Assembly (NCBI GenBank): GCA_963711635.1
Contig: CAVQEZ010000011.1
Location: 98,470-162,469 of the forward strand
Direction of reading: 5' to 3'
DNA from: CADEED01 sp963711635
GTDB lineage: Bacteria > Pseudomonadota > Gammaproteobacteria > Steroidobacterales > Steroidobacteraceae
DNA length: 64,000 bases
The notes below the pieces were generated by a model. It searched no databases. It was not told the origin of the DNA and was given only the letters and a program-made list of their open reading frames with translations. Shown here one piece after another: positions 34,477-45,321 of the stretch (within the stretch, counting starts at the first letter, position 1; each line of letters starts with the position of its first letter). The translations under genes were made by a program, and so were the position numbers.

Positions 34477-35502
34477 TTACCGCTTTCCGGGAATATCTTT
34501 CCGGAGCTGCGATTCGCGAAAGTCGCCCGGCGACTGGCCGGTGATCTCCTTGAACGCGGCGTAGAAGGCCGATTGGGAGCGAAATCCGGTGTCGAGACTC
34601 ACCGAGAGGATCGTTTGTGATGATGCGAGCAGCAGGGTCTTGGCGGCCTCGACCCGCCGTTCGCGCACGTAGCGCGAAAACCCCATGCCGAGGCGAGAAT
34701 TGATCAATTCGGAAAGTTGATGCGCGGTGAGTCCGACTTCCGTGGCCAGCGAATTCAGGCTCAGCTCCTCGTTCTGGTATGCCTTGCCATCGGACATCAG
34801 CCGCCCGAGTTTCTCGAGCGCGGCGCGGATGTCCACGCCGCCGAGGGTCGACGCGCCGTATTTCACACGCGCCGCCTCGGACAGATCGCCGATCAATTGA
34901 GGGTTGGCGACCAGCGCCACCATCATGATCGCGATGCCGAGCCCGACCGCGATGTTGTACACACGATAGAAAACGCCGTCGCCGACATACGGCAGTGCAA
35001 AACCCAGCGCCAGCACGATCAAGCCGAGCAGGGACATCACCGCGAAGTACAGGAACTCGAAGCGGAATTGTTTACGCCGATCGCGCAGACCGTAAACCAG
35101 GTACGCGAGCCACAGCGCATAGGCCGCGCCAAAGGTGAACAGGATCGGCAGCGCGATCGCGAGTGAGCCGACGAACAACAGCAGGATGGGTGCCAGGTGA
35201 ATCAGGAGCGGCCACCGGAACGGGTCCGTCGGCAGGATCGCCCAGCGCCCGAAGAAATAGAACGCCGAGGGAACCGTGAAGAGCGCGACGCGGTAGTAGG
35301 TGGTTTCGAATGGCCGTGGGCCACCCTGGAAGTAGCTCCAATGACCGACTTCGATGGCGCACAGCGCCGCCACCAGCGCGGCGCAGGAAAGTATCGAAAA
35401 GGTTGATTTCACCGGCACGCGGATGAATGCCGCGTAGGCGATGAACAGCAGCACGCTGCTGATGATGCAGAAGCCTGCGATGACGAGACCGACCTGATCC
35501 AT
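34477..35502 (-). CDS. AraC-family regulator with membrane sensor domain
   Basis: A 341-residue regulator: seven hydrophobic segments (about residues 5-210), then a C-terminal AraC/XylS double helix-turn-helix. The DNA-binding part shows LNSLATEVGLTAHQLSELINSRLGMGFSRYVRERR and DTGFRSQSAFYAAFKEITGQSP. The membrane part suggests direct sensing of an envelope or lipid signal. It is packed between the S9 peptidase (11-base gap) and the desaturase (14-base gap), so it may control membrane lipid desaturation. Confidence 0.9.
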   Translation of the reverse strand: MDQVGLVIAGFCIISSVLLFIAYAAFIRVPVKSTFSILSCAALVAALCAIEVGHWSYFQGGPRPFETTYYRVALFTVPSAFYFFGRWAILPTDPFRWPLLIHLAPILLLFVGSLAIALPILFTFGAAYALWLAYLVYGLRDRRKQFRFEFLYFAVMSLLGLIVLALGFALPYVGDGVFYRVYNIAVGLGIAIMMVALVANPQLIGDLSEAARVKYGASTLGGVDIRAALEKLGRLMSDGKAYQNEELSLNSLATEVGLTAHQLSELINSRLGMGFSRYVRERRVEAAKTLLLASSQTILSVSLDTGFRSQSAFYAAFKEITGQSPGDFRESQLRKDIPGKR

Positions 35503-35513
35503 CGCGGCGGATA

Positions 35514-37487
35514 TTAGCGATTCAGCCAGCGGTCAAACCACTCGACATTGCTGCGCATGCGATGCACCAGGTAGCTCGGCACGTCGAGCTCGTGATTTTG
35601 TTTGGGATAGACGATCAGTCGCGTCGGCACGCCGCGCGTCTTGAGCGCCAGGTACATCTGCTGCGCGCCGGGGCAGGGCACATTGTCGTCATCGCCCGCG
35701 CACTGGAACAGGGTCGGCGCCGTGATGCGTTCCGGGTGCAGGAACGGATAGGCGATCTTCACCCAGGTGTCGAAGTTCTCCCAGGGCGTGCCCAGCTCGT
35801 ACACATACTCGCGCGCATACATGTCGACACCGAAAGTCGCGAGCACATTGGCCACGCCGGCGCCGGAGACCGCGGCCTTGATCCGCGGATCGCTGGCAAT
35901 CATGTAATCGGTGAGGATGCCGCCATAGCTCCATCCGAACACACCGATGCGTTTGGGGTCGGCGATACCGGTCTGGATGGCGTGCGTGATACCGGCGCTG
36001 ATGTCCTGCGCGTCGAGATTGCCGTAGTCGGCATAGATGGCGCGCGAAAAATCGAAGCCGCGACCGGAGGAGCCGCGCGGATTGATCGACAGTACCGTGT
36101 AGCCGGACGCGGCATAGAGGCGACTCGTGAGGTCGAACTCGTGGCTGTGCTGGTAGACGGGGCCGCCATGCAGGTATGCCAGCAGCGGGTAGCGCTTCGC
36201 GGCATCGAATTTTTCGGGCAGCGTGATGTAGCCATGAATCTCCGCGTCGCCGCTCGCAAACGACACGTCACGCACTTCTCCCTGCGCGCGGTCTTTGGTC
36301 CAGGCATTGTGTTGGGTGAGTTGCGGCCCATCCACGGCGAAGAGCTCGGCGGGCGTGCGGACGTCGCTCTCGAGCAGCGCCACACGCCCGTTGGGCGCGA
36401 CGGCAAAGTCGCTGCCGAATCGTTTGCCGGAGGTCAGGTAATCGATGTGGCCGGTCGCCGCATCGATGCGCGCGAGCCAGGTGTCACGATCCTGTTCGAC
36501 CAGCGCGAGTATCGAGCCGTCGGGCGCGAATTTCGGGTAGTAAAACCAGCGATCGATGCGCGCGGGCCGCGTGACTTGCCCGGACGCGACGTCGGCCACG
36601 GCGAGCTGCGCCGTCGCGTAGTAGATCCACTTGCTGTCGCCACCTTCCAGCCAGAGCACGCGACGCGAATCCGGCGACCAGGAGGGGCGCGCGTACCAGT
36701 CCGGATCGTTATCGGGTCCGCTCGAGGTGCTGATTTTCTTCGCCTCACCCGCGTCGACTCGCTGCACGAAGACATCGTAGTTGGAGTCACGGTCGCTCTC
36801 GCCGCGCTCTTTCGCGGTAAAGGCCAGAGACGAGCCGTCTGGCGACCACACGGGATGCCAGTGATCGCGTTGACCCGACGTCAATTGCCGCGCCTTGCCG
36901 GAGGCGAGGTCGACGATGAACAGTTGCTGCGTGCGATCGTCCAGGTAGCCCTTGCCGTCCATTTTGAACAGGAAGCGATCCGTCTCGATCGGCGGCGGTA
37001 TCTCGGCCTTGCTGCCGACATTGCGGCCCACCTCGGCGATCACCACGGCGCGTTTGCCGTCGGGCGAAAGATCGTAGTCGCTGATGCCACCCGGGATGTT
37101 GGTCACCCGCCGCGCGCCGTTTCCTTGGGCGGACGCGCGCCAGAGCTGTGTTACTTCGTCCTTGCCCGCATCGGAGAGAAAGAAAAGCGATTTTCCGTCG
37201 GTGCCATAGCGCGGCTGCGATTCGCTGCTCTTGGGGGTGCGTGTGAGCTGCACGGGTTTTCCCCCGCTCCACGGCACGGACCAGAGATCGCTCGTGGCCT
37301 GGTCGCTCTTCTTGTCGTTACGCGAGACGGTGTACGCGACCCGATCGCCGGTCGGGGAGAACGCCGGCTCGGAGACCGTGGCCAGTAGATAGTAGTCTTC
37401 GAGTGAGAACGGCGTCGCCGCGATCGCCGTGAAGCAGGGAAACGTGGCCAGCGCGAGACCGGCCACGCTCCACCGCATTTTCGTCAT
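35514..37487 (-). CDS. Exported S9-family prolyl oligopeptidase-like peptidase
   Basis: A 657-residue exported serine peptidase; signal peptide MRWSVAGLALATFPCFTAIAA after MTK. The N-terminal two-thirds is a WD/PD40-type beta-propeller (YDLSPDGKRAVVIAE, WSPDGSSLAFTAKERG, WSPDSRRVLWLEGG). The C-terminal hydrolase has nucleophile GWSYGGILTDYM, Asp in CAGDDDNVPCPGAQ and His in YPKQNHELD. Start overlaps the TonB receptor stop as ATGA, so the receptor and peptidase are translationally coupled. Joint peptide capture and cleavage is likely. Confidence 0.92.
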   Translation of the reverse strand: MTKMRWSVAGLALATFPCFTAIAATPFSLEDYYLLATVSEPAFSPTGDRVAYTVSRNDKKSDQATSDLWSVPWSGGKPVQLTRTPKSSESQPRYGTDGKSLFFLSDAGKDEVTQLWRASAQGNGARRVTNIPGGISDYDLSPDGKRAVVIAEVGRNVGSKAEIPPPIETDRFLFKMDGKGYLDDRTQQLFIVDLASGKARQLTSGQRDHWHPVWSPDGSSLAFTAKERGESDRDSNYDVFVQRVDAGEAKKISTSSGPDNDPDWYARPSWSPDSRRVLWLEGGDSKWIYYATAQLAVADVASGQVTRPARIDRWFYYPKFAPDGSILALVEQDRDTWLARIDAATGHIDYLTSGKRFGSDFAVAPNGRVALLESDVRTPAELFAVDGPQLTQHNAWTKDRAQGEVRDVSFASGDAEIHGYITLPEKFDAAKRYPLLAYLHGGPVYQHSHEFDLTSRLYAASGYTVLSINPRGSSGRGFDFSRAIYADYGNLDAQDISAGITHAIQTGIADPKRIGVFGWSYGGILTDYMIASDPRIKAAVSGAGVANVLATFGVDMYAREYVYELGTPWENFDTWVKIAYPFLHPERITAPTLFQCAGDDDNVPCPGAQQMYLALKTRGVPTRLIVYPKQNHELDVPSYLVHRMRSNVEWFDRWLNR

Positions 37488-40427
37488 CGGCCGGCGCCGC
37501 CAAAGTTCATTTTCGCTCCGGCGTAGAAGTAGCGGCCCATCGCGGAGATCGGGTAGCCGCTCGGAAACACGCTGAATTCGGGCTCTTGATTGAAGAGATT
37601 GTTGATGCCCGCGTAGACGTTCACGTGATCGCCAAAGTCGTAACCCACGCCGATCTCGTGATCCCACTTCTCCTTCATCTTGAAATAGCGCGGATCGCTG
37701 TAGTCGGGATCGCCGGCCAGCACCTCGCGCGTGAACCGGTCCGTCTTGCCGAACCAGTTGATGCCATAGGAGATCCTCAGCGGACCGCGGGTCCAGCTCG
37801 CGTCGAGCGTCGCCGAAAACTTCGGGAAGTACTGCTCCTCGAGATCGTTATCCACTTCCGCGCCCGGCGTGGACACGAATTCGAGCTTGTCGAGATATCC
37901 GCCCACGAGCTGCACCCGGAACGCGCCGGCGCTGTCGGTCTCGATTTGATAGTCCATGGCGACATCGAGCCCCGCGGTATGGAAGCTCGCGACGTTGTCG
38001 GGCCGGACCGTGAAGCCAATGATGTAGCCCGTGTCCGGATCGCGTTCGACAGCGGGGCAGTACGGGTTGTCGAGCGTTGGCTGATCGACGCACAACTGCG
38101 TCAATTCCTCGGCCTCCGGGATATTGATGGCGTCCTCGATCTCGATGTCGTACCAATCGAGCGACACGGTCAGGCCCGACGCGAACTCGGGCCGCAGCAC
38201 CACGCCCGCGGTCCACGTCGTCGCGGTCTCCTCGCTGAGCTCGCGATTGCCGCCGAAGGTGCCCTCGGTGAACAAGGTCGCCTGCGGCGTGTCCGAGGGC
38301 AGGAAGGTGGTCGGGTCGATGCCGAGCCCGGTCAGCAGCGCGGCGCAATTCGCTTCACGCGTGCTGGTGCCGTTGTTCAGTTCGTTGATGTCGCAGGGAT
38401 CGACGATGAAGTTGAAGGTTGCGGTCTCCGGGGAGAACAGCTCGGCGATGTTCGGCGCGCGCACGGCCTGCGCGTAGGTGGCACGCAGGGTCACCGAGCG
38501 TATCGGCGCGTATACCGTATCGAGCTTCCAGGAATTGGTCTGGCCCACGGTGCTGTAGTCGGAGGCGCGAAACGCGGCGCCGAACGACAAGCGGTCGGCG
38601 TACTTCGCGTCCTTGAGCACCGGCACGTTGACCTCGGCAAAGAGCTCCTTGACGTCGAAGCTGCCGGACGCAGGTGTGACCGGCCCGTTCCAACTCGAGC
38701 CATCCTGGATTTCCAGTGCGGGCACGGAGTCGCTCTTTTCTTTGCGGTATTCCGCGCCGACCGCGAAGCCGATCGGACCGCCCGGCAGTTCCATGAAGGT
38801 GCCGAAATCGCCGGACAACGAGCCCGAGACCACCTGCTGGGTCACCTTGGAATGCGAGACGCTGTCGATGGTCACGAAATCCGGCGCATCCGGATCCCGC
38901 AGATCCTCGCCGAAGATGTTGTACGGCACGCAACCCGCCAGGGACTCATCCGCGTCCGGATCGAGCGACGAACGACACACCGGCTGCCCGGAACCGTCTT
39001 CGACGACATCGATGGCCGCCAGCCATCGGTCCAGAATCCGGTTGTTGACGGAGACGATCCTGCTCTTGGTCTCACCGTACACATACGACGCTTCGTAACT
39101 CAGATGATCGGAGAGCGTGCCGTTCGCCGCGAGCACTCCACGCAGCGTCTCGCGCTCGGTGTCTTCGCCGTTGACGCCCAGGTCGTAGTTGTCGCGCGTC
39201 AGTATGGCGCCGTCCGGTGTGTCGGGATCCTCAAAAAATGCCGCCGCGGCGCCCGGCACGATCGCATCGCGGATCACATCCGGCATGAACGGGTTGTCGG
39301 GCGTCATCAGCAGGTAGAAGTCGTAGGTGGGCTGCGCCACCGAGAACGACTTTGAGCGCACGTACTTGCCTTCGGCGGAGATGGTCAGCGAATCATTCAC
39401 GTCGAAGTGGCCGAGCAGGTTGACCAGGTGACGATTCTGTTCCGGGAATAGATCGCCCTGGTAGCCATCGACCGAGGTGCTGGATCCGCCCTGCGTATAA
39501 CCGCCGGAACGCTCGAGCACGAAGCCGCGATCGTAGATATTGCCGTTGCCTTCGAAGTCCGGCAGTCCGTCGCCGTCCACGTCGACGGCGCCCACGCGGG
39601 AGCTATCGAGCGTAACGGATGTCGTTGTAAGGAATGTTGTCGGGCAGGTCGGGCGAGTCGTCCAGGTCGTCCTGGTTCTGCGCGAGGCCTTTTGCAAACG
39701 GCGGGCGCAGGTAGGAGCGGTCCTGGTCGTTCACGCGCTCGTCCGCGTCGTACTCGTAGGCGATGGCCACGTTGCCGCGGCCGTCGGCGAAATTCATGCC
39801 TGCGGTCAGCGCGGCGAATTGGTTGTCGCCATCACCTTCGGCGGACTGGCTCAGCTGGCCGCGAAAGGTGAGGCCCTCGAAATCTTTCTTGAGCCGGAAA
39901 TTGACGACACCCGACACGCCGTCGGCGCCGTAGATCGCGGAGGCCCCACCGGTCAGGACGTCCACTGCCTCCAGCAGATCGTCCGGGATGGCGTCGATGT
40001 CGACGGCCGCGGAACCCGCCAGGCCGGACACGTGGCGGCGCCCGTCGACCAGCACCAGCGTGCGATCCACGCCCAGGTGGCGCAGGTCGAGCAGGTTGAG
40101 GCCCACCTCGCCAAATCCAGGTACAGATCCCGCGGTCTGGTCCCCGGTGATGGAGCCCACCAGGGCCGGCGACTGCGCGAGGTAATCCGCCAGGTCCGTC
40201 TTGCCGGACTGCGCAATCGTTTCCGCCGAAAAAGTCGTCACGGGATTCGCGAAACCCTGCTCGCTCTGCCGGATACGCGAGCCGGTGACGACGACTTCGT
40301 CCATGGGGGGCTCCGCGGTTTCCGCGGTGGGAGGCGGCGCGCCTTGCTGCGCCAGCGCGCCCGGGGCGCAGAGCGTCCCGACAATAGGAATGAACAGGAA
40401 CACCGGCAACGGTTTGGCGCCACGCAT
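37484..40427 (-). CDS. TonB-dependent outer membrane receptor, one frameshift
   Basis: Receptor of about 980 residues, TonB box EVVVTGSRIR after the signal peptide (MRGAKPLPVFLFI to ALA). GGGAG precedes the ATG at 40427. The plug includes VDIDAIPDDLLEAVDVLTGGASAIYGADGVSGVVNF. A frame change near 39605 separates the first 275 residues from the barrel; the two frames overlap and rejoin cleanly, so I infer a single-base error. The barrel ends with SAMGRYFYAGAKMNF. Overlaps the S9 peptidase start. Ligand is likely a peptide, by context. Confidence 0.9.
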
Positions 40428-40483
40428 GATTCGCTCCCTGTACCTGCAAGCGGCTTGTATGCCGGCAAGGAGGATGTTGGCAA

Positions 40484-41521
40484 ATGCCGGGGGAGTCAAT
40501 TCGCGGCGTGCAACGTCCTGTTGATGATGTCGTTCGGGCGCTGCAGTGGTTCGCGTTGCGGCATGCGCCTACGGTGTGTGCGTGCGCAGGCGAGGAGACT
40601 CGATGGCACGAGTGCGGATTTTTGCCACACAACATCGTCACCGTTTGTCTGCGAGGCACCGCGTTCGTCGTTGCGTGGCTCTCGTGCGTGCCGGACGACT
40701 GTGCTGATGCGCGACCGGATTCCGCCGCGAGCTTGCGAGCGCGCTACGTCGCGTTGAGCCAGCAGCTCGAAAACAGCACGATTCAGCGCGGGCTGTACCT
40801 GGAGTCCACCGACAACTCGAGTGCGCCGCGTGGCGATGCCTATGCGGTCATCGACTATCCGTTTGCGACGGTCGCCGCGGCTTTCGCAAAGCCAGCGAAC
40901 TTGTGCGAGTCACTGATCCTGCATCTCAACGTGCAGTACTGCCGCGCCAGCAGCGGCGATGGGGGTCCGCAGCTCTCGACGGCAGTGGGCAAGAAGACCA
41001 ACCAGTCGCTCGACGACACGCATCGCATCGACTTTGTCTACAAAGTTTCGGAGTCGAGCGCGGACTACACGCGCGTGGAGCTCAGTTCCACCGAAGGACC
41101 GCTCGGCACGGGCAACTATCTCATCGTGCTGGAGCTGACCGCGCTCGACGAGCAACGGGCATTCATGCATCTCCAGTATTCATACACGCAGGGCTTCCTG
41201 ACGCGCTGGGCGACCAGTGTCTATTTTTCGACGCGTGGCCGGGACAAGGTGGGCTTCACCTGGATCTACGATGAAGACGACCCGCCGCGCCTGGTGAGCG
41301 GTATCCGCGGTGCGCTGGAGCGCAACACCATGCGTTACTACCTGGCCGTCGACGCCTATCTGCATGCCCTCGGCAGCCCAGCTTCGCAGCGTTTCGAGCA
41401 GAGCCTCGAGCGCTGGTTCGCCGACACGGAGCGTTTCGCGCGCCAGCTGCGCGAAGTGAAGCACGACGACTACATCGCCATGAAGCGTGGCCAGTACCTT
41501 CGTCAGCAGGCCGTACTCTAA
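40484..41521 (+). CDS. Exported protein of unknown function, start uncertain
   Basis: An open frame of 345 codons. The first 50 residues are not protein-like and include part of the TonB receptor upstream region. A hydrophobic stretch (LRGTAFVVAWLSC, near 40650) looks like a signal peptide, but no in-frame ATG precedes it; TTG near 40622 or a frameshift from the well-placed ATG at 40600 (GAGGAG upstream) are options. The body (YVALSQQLENSTIQRGLYLES, GLRRVELSSTEGPLG-like strands) resembles START/SRPBCC-type lipid-binding shape, but I am not sure. Family not named. Confidence 0.6.
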   Translation: MPGESIRGVQRPVDDVVRALQWFALRHAPTVCACAGEETRWHECGFLPHNIVTVCLRGTAFVVAWLSCVPDDCADARPDSAASLRARYVALSQQLENSTIQRGLYLESTDNSSAPRGDAYAVIDYPFATVAAAFAKPANLCESLILHLNVQYCRASSGDGGPQLSTAVGKKTNQSLDDTHRIDFVYKVSESSADYTRVELSSTEGPLGTGNYLIVLELTALDEQRAFMHLQYSYTQGFLTRWATSVYFSTRGRDKVGFTWIYDEDDPPRLVSGIRGALERNTMRYYLAVDAYLHALGSPASQRFEQSLERWFADTERFARQLREVKHDDYIAMKRGQYLRQQAVL

Positions 41522-41715
41522 GTCAGACGATTCGGAGCTCGCTAGCGCTTCAGCTGGCAATGGCACCCATTGGTGGCGGCGGGGCGCGCACCGTGACCGA
41601 GTTCGTCCGGCGACATAAGCGGGTGTCACAAAACTTCACAAGGCGGCAGTAACAGACTGGGGTAGATTGACCTCACTAACCGGCCCGAGAGTCGGTCCAC
41701 GCTGGAGCCTCCAAC

Positions 41716-44700
41716 ATGCGCTTTCCTCACAACCTCGGTGGCCTGCAGGTCATCGCGCTGTCACTGATGCTGGCCGCCTGCGGAGGTGGGGGTGGCGGCG
41801 GTGGTGGTGGTGGCGACACGCCCAACCGGGCTCCGGTGTCGAGTGCCGGCGCGGACCAGTCGGTGTTCAAGGCAGCGGCCGTCACGCTCGATGGTTCGGC
41901 CAGCTCTGACGCGGATGGCAACTCCCTGTCCTATCGCTGGACTCAGACTTCGGGACCTGCCGTTTCGCTGAGCAGCGGCACCGCCGCCCGCCCCACGTTC
42001 AACGCGCCGGCAGCCTCCGGCACGTTGACGTTCTCACTGATCGTCAATGATGGACGCGCCGATTCGACTGCAGACATCGTGCAGGTGACGGTGGCCAATC
42101 GTGTGCCATCGGCCAGCGCGGGTAACGATGCAACCATCGACGCCGGCACGTTGTTCACACTCGATGGGCTGGGCAGCTCCGATGCCGACCAGGACGCGCT
42201 GACTTACACCTGGACGCAGCTGTCGGGACCCGCGGTGACACTGACAGCGGTGTCCAACGGCCGGGTGCGTTTCATAGCGCCCTCACAGGTGACGCAGCTG
42301 ACGTTTGGCGTGGTCGCCAATGACGGCGAGGTCGCCTCGGCACAGGACGTGATTGCCGTGAACATCATGATCTCGCCGACGAACCAGCGTCCGGTAGCCT
42401 ACGTGTACGGTGGCTACTCGGCGCCGAAACGCGCTGACGTGGTGTTGTACGGCGACGGATACGATCCCGAGAACTCGCCCATCACCTATCACTGGAGACA
42501 GCTCTCCGGTCCTACGGTGACCATTTCCAGCGCGCCCTTTTCATACCCATTCTTCAAGGCGCCGGATGTACCGGCGGTCCTGACCTTCGAGTTCGTGGTC
42601 AGCGACGGCGTTCTGTACTCCGAACCGCAGCAGCTGACCGTGACGATCGAAAACGCCGCCCCCAGCCTGTACGTGAATTCAATGATGCCCGCGAATCCAC
42701 GCACGCTCGACGACATCACCGTGGACGTCGACGTCTTCGATGCGGACATCGATCCGCTTACCGTGACCTACTCCTGGAAACGCAATGGCACGGACGTGCC
42801 TTCCGTGACCGGAGCGATTTTCCCCGCCAGCGAAACCACGCGTGGCGACGTGATCGCCGTGACCATCACGGCAAACGACGGTACCGTGACCAGTTCCGTG
42901 GATGCCTCGACCGCCATCGAAGACACCCCGCCCACGCTCAGCGCCAACGCGCCCACCAGCGTCAATTTCGGCGACACCGTGAGCTTTCAGGTCTCGGCCT
43001 CGGGTGATGACGATGGCGATCCGGTCAGCGACTACGTGGTCAGGCTCGGACCCGCGGGTATCGATGTCACCAGCGGCGGCGCCGTGAGCTGGCACGCGGT
43101 TCCAACCATGTTCGAAGACCACCTGGACATCGCCTGGAGTATCGGTCTGCGCGACGCTCCCACCGCCGGAGTGAGCGGCACGTTGCGCGTCAATCACGCC
43201 GCGCGGCAGCAGCCCATCATGCGCGCCGGCATCACCGTGCAGCAGCACCGTGACGACATCGTGCTCGCGGACCTGGACGCAAACGGCGTCGGCGACATCC
43301 TGGTGACCGACGGGCGTGTGTTGTCCATCCTCGGCAAGGCCGGGTCCGAGTACGTCGAGCAGTGGTCCTACCCGTTCAGTCTCTCCCAAGGTGAGAACGG
43401 AATTTCGGCCATTGCCGCCGGCAACGTCGCCGGCGATGCGACGCTCGAAATCTTCGCAGCGACGGGCAAGATCATCCGGCAGCTGAGCGGGGCCTCATAT
43501 GCCCAGATCATCGAATATGAAGATGCACAAATCGCGAGCTGCACCACGCTGCGCGTCGCGGACCTCGATGGCAACGGTCAAAAAGAGCTGGTGTGCCTGG
43601 CCTTGGGCAATCCATACGGCCCAGGCGGTGCTTCGGGCATTCTCGTGCTGAATGCCGCGGACCTCACCTTCAAGGGCCGCATCGACCAGACCGGACTGGG
43701 CGAACACCTGGCCGTGGGCAATGTCGACGGCGATGCGGCATTGGAAATCGTGACTGGCGGTGGTTTCGTGTATGACGGTGCGACGCTTGCGAACCAGTGG
43801 GCCTATGGACCGCAGTTCGGCCGCTTCGTGGACACCGGCGACATCGATGGCGACGGCATCCAGGAAATCGTCGCCAACACCGTGGTCAGCAGCGTCAACG
43901 TGCGCATCTATGACGCCGTGAGCCGCACGGCACGCCTCGACCTTCCCACCAGCAATTGCTGCGGCAACACCACCGACCTGCGCGTCGCGGATGTCGACGG
44001 CGACAATCGCGCTGAAGTGCTTGCGAGCAGAAACATCTTCGACGGTGTGATCATCTGGAAATTCGACACCGGCACGCAGACCTTCTCGCCGCTGGCCAGC
44101 CTGGCGTCGCAGGATTACGAAGTCACCGGAATCGCCGTGGGCAACGTCGACGGCGACGCGAGACCAGAGATCCTCTGGGCAACGGGCATCGTGCATTCCG
44201 GCCAGGACATCCTGGTGGTCAGCGAATTCACGGCGCCCAACACACTGGCGGTGGAATGGACCTCGAAGACGCCCGGTCAGCTCGACGGTCCGTTTTATGG
44301 AGGCTTGCTGACGCGTACCGGACCGTCCGACTCACGCGTGACTTTCCTCTCGCAGAGCACGACCAATGGTTACTCAGGCTCGAGGCTTTTCTTCGTGGAT
44401 CCGGCCACCGGCGCCACGTCGATGTCGGCCGACATCACTCCGAGCTACAGCACCACCTCGGTGATGGAAGTGGCGGACACCGACGGTGACGCGCTCGATG
44501 AGGTGTTGTTCTCGGTGCTGAACACCTGCTGTTCGAGCTGGACCTACACCGCGTACGACTTCGCGAGCGCCACCTTTGAATGGAGCTCGCCCCCGGCCTT
44601 CGCGAGCACATGGGCGGCGGCGCACGCGGATTTCACCAGCGACGGCCGGCCGGAGCTGGTATCACTCGGCACCGACGGTCGCGTGACCGTGTTCGACATC

Positions 44701-45321
44701 GCGCAGTCGAGCATCGTCTGGCAGAGCCCGGTGCTGGTCGGTGGCAACATGGATATCGCCGTCGCCGATCTCGATCATGTCGGCCAGCCGGAGATCGTGG
44801 TTCTCGGCTCCCAGACCCTGTACGTATACGGCCGCTCGTCGACGTCGGGTCCGTTCACGGAGCGCGGCAATGTCTCCCTGGTGCCCGGCCCGTACTATTA
44901 CTCCGGTGCCACCGACCTGCTGGTGGCCGACACCGATGGAGACGGGGAATCGGAAATTTTCGTCATGATGCCGAATCAGAACACTTATCCGAACACGTTC
45001 GACTTGCGGGTGTTCGATCACGACCTGCAGCCGCTGCGCACGCTCAGCCTCAGCAAGCGCATCACCAACCTGGCGCTCGAGCCCTCCGCGGGCGCGCGCA
45101 AGAACCTGCTGGTTTCCACGGGAGCCGACAGCAGCAACTACTGGTCGCCCGCGCCGACGGAGATCTGGGCCATCGATGCGGTCACCGGCGCCGGTGTGTG
45201 GCGCTCCCCTCCGTTTCCGGGCGAATTCAGCCGCAACAGCCTCAACACACTCGACGTCGACGGTAACGGCCAGTACGAGCTGGCTTTCGGAACCTATGTG
45301 GGAGGGTTCGTCACACGCTGA
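41716..45321 (+). CDS. Large lipoprotein with PKD-type repeats and FG-GAP/VCBS propeller
   Basis: A 1201-residue lipoprotein. Lipobox LMLAAC is followed by eleven Gly (41782-41814). Residues about 35-320 hold three PKD/REJ-like modules (TLDGSASSDADGNSLSYRWTQ; TLDGLGSSDADQDALTYTWTQ), then a fourth divergent unit to about 400. Residues about 500-1190 form FG-GAP/VCBS repeats with Ca-binding DxDGDG-type loops (VGNVDGDAALEIVTGG, DTGDIDGDGIQEIVAN, VADVDGDNRAEVLASR). This is an extracellular adhesin or polysaccharide-binding layout. The stop overlaps the iorB stop by 11 bases, convergent. Confidence 0.87.
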   Translation: MRFPHNLGGLQVIALSLMLAACGGGGGGGGGGGDTPNRAPVSSAGADQSVFKAAAVTLDGSASSDADGNSLSYRWTQTSGPAVSLSSGTAARPTFNAPAASGTLTFSLIVNDGRADSTADIVQVTVANRVPSASAGNDATIDAGTLFTLDGLGSSDADQDALTYTWTQLSGPAVTLTAVSNGRVRFIAPSQVTQLTFGVVANDGEVASAQDVIAVNIMISPTNQRPVAYVYGGYSAPKRADVVLYGDGYDPENSPITYHWRQLSGPTVTISSAPFSYPFFKAPDVPAVLTFEFVVSDGVLYSEPQQLTVTIENAAPSLYVNSMMPANPRTLDDITVDVDVFDADIDPLTVTYSWKRNGTDVPSVTGAIFPASETTRGDVIAVTITANDGTVTSSVDASTAIEDTPPTLSANAPTSVNFGDTVSFQVSASGDDDGDPVSDYVVRLGPAGIDVTSGGAVSWHAVPTMFEDHLDIAWSIGLRDAPTAGVSGTLRVNHAARQQPIMRAGITVQQHRDDIVLADLDANGVGDILVTDGRVLSILGKAGSEYVEQWSYPFSLSQGENGISAIAAGNVAGDATLEIFAATGKIIRQLSGASYAQIIEYEDAQIASCTTLRVADLDGNGQKELVCLALGNPYGPGGASGILVLNAADLTFKGRIDQTGLGEHLAVGNVDGDAALEIVTGGGFVYDGATLANQWAYGPQFGRFVDTGDIDGDGIQEIVANTVVSSVNVRIYDAVSRTARLDLPTSNCCGNTTDLRVADVDGDNRAEVLASRNIFDGVIIWKFDTGTQTFSPLASLASQDYEVTGIAVGNVDGDARPEILWATGIVHSGQDILVVSEFTAPNTLAVEWTSKTPGQLDGPFYGGLLTRTGPSDSRVTFLSQSTTNGYSGSRLFFVDPATGATSMSADITPSYSTTSVMEVADTDGDALDEVLFSVLNTCCSSWTYTAYDFASATFEWSSPPAFASTWAAAHADFTSDGRPELVSLGTDGRVTVFDIAQSSIVWQSPVLVGGNMDIAVADLDHVGQPEIVVLGSQTLYVYGRSSTSGPFTERGNVSLVPGPYYYSGATDLLVADTDGDGESEIFVMMPNQNTYPNTFDLRVFDHDLQPLRTLSLSKRITNLALEPSAGARKNLLVSTGADSSNYWSPAPTEIWAIDAVTGAGVWRSPPFPGEFSRNSLNTLDVDGNGQYELAFGTYVGGFVTR
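41782..41814 (+). repeat. Poly-glycine codon run after the lipobox cysteine
   Basis: Eleven consecutive Gly codons, mostly GGT and GGC, directly follow the lipidated Cys. The run forms a flexible tether and is prone to slippage. Confidence 0.75.

Noticed and set aside
35562..37388. Plus-strand ORF of 608 codons
   Set aside because: It is antisense to the well-supported S9 peptidase and has no domain.
37586..39355. Plus-strand ORF of 589 codons
   Set aside because: Antisense shadow of the TonB receptor.
41786..41971. Possible CRISPR or tandem repeat at the Gly-codon run
   Set aside because: It is only a codon run within one gene.
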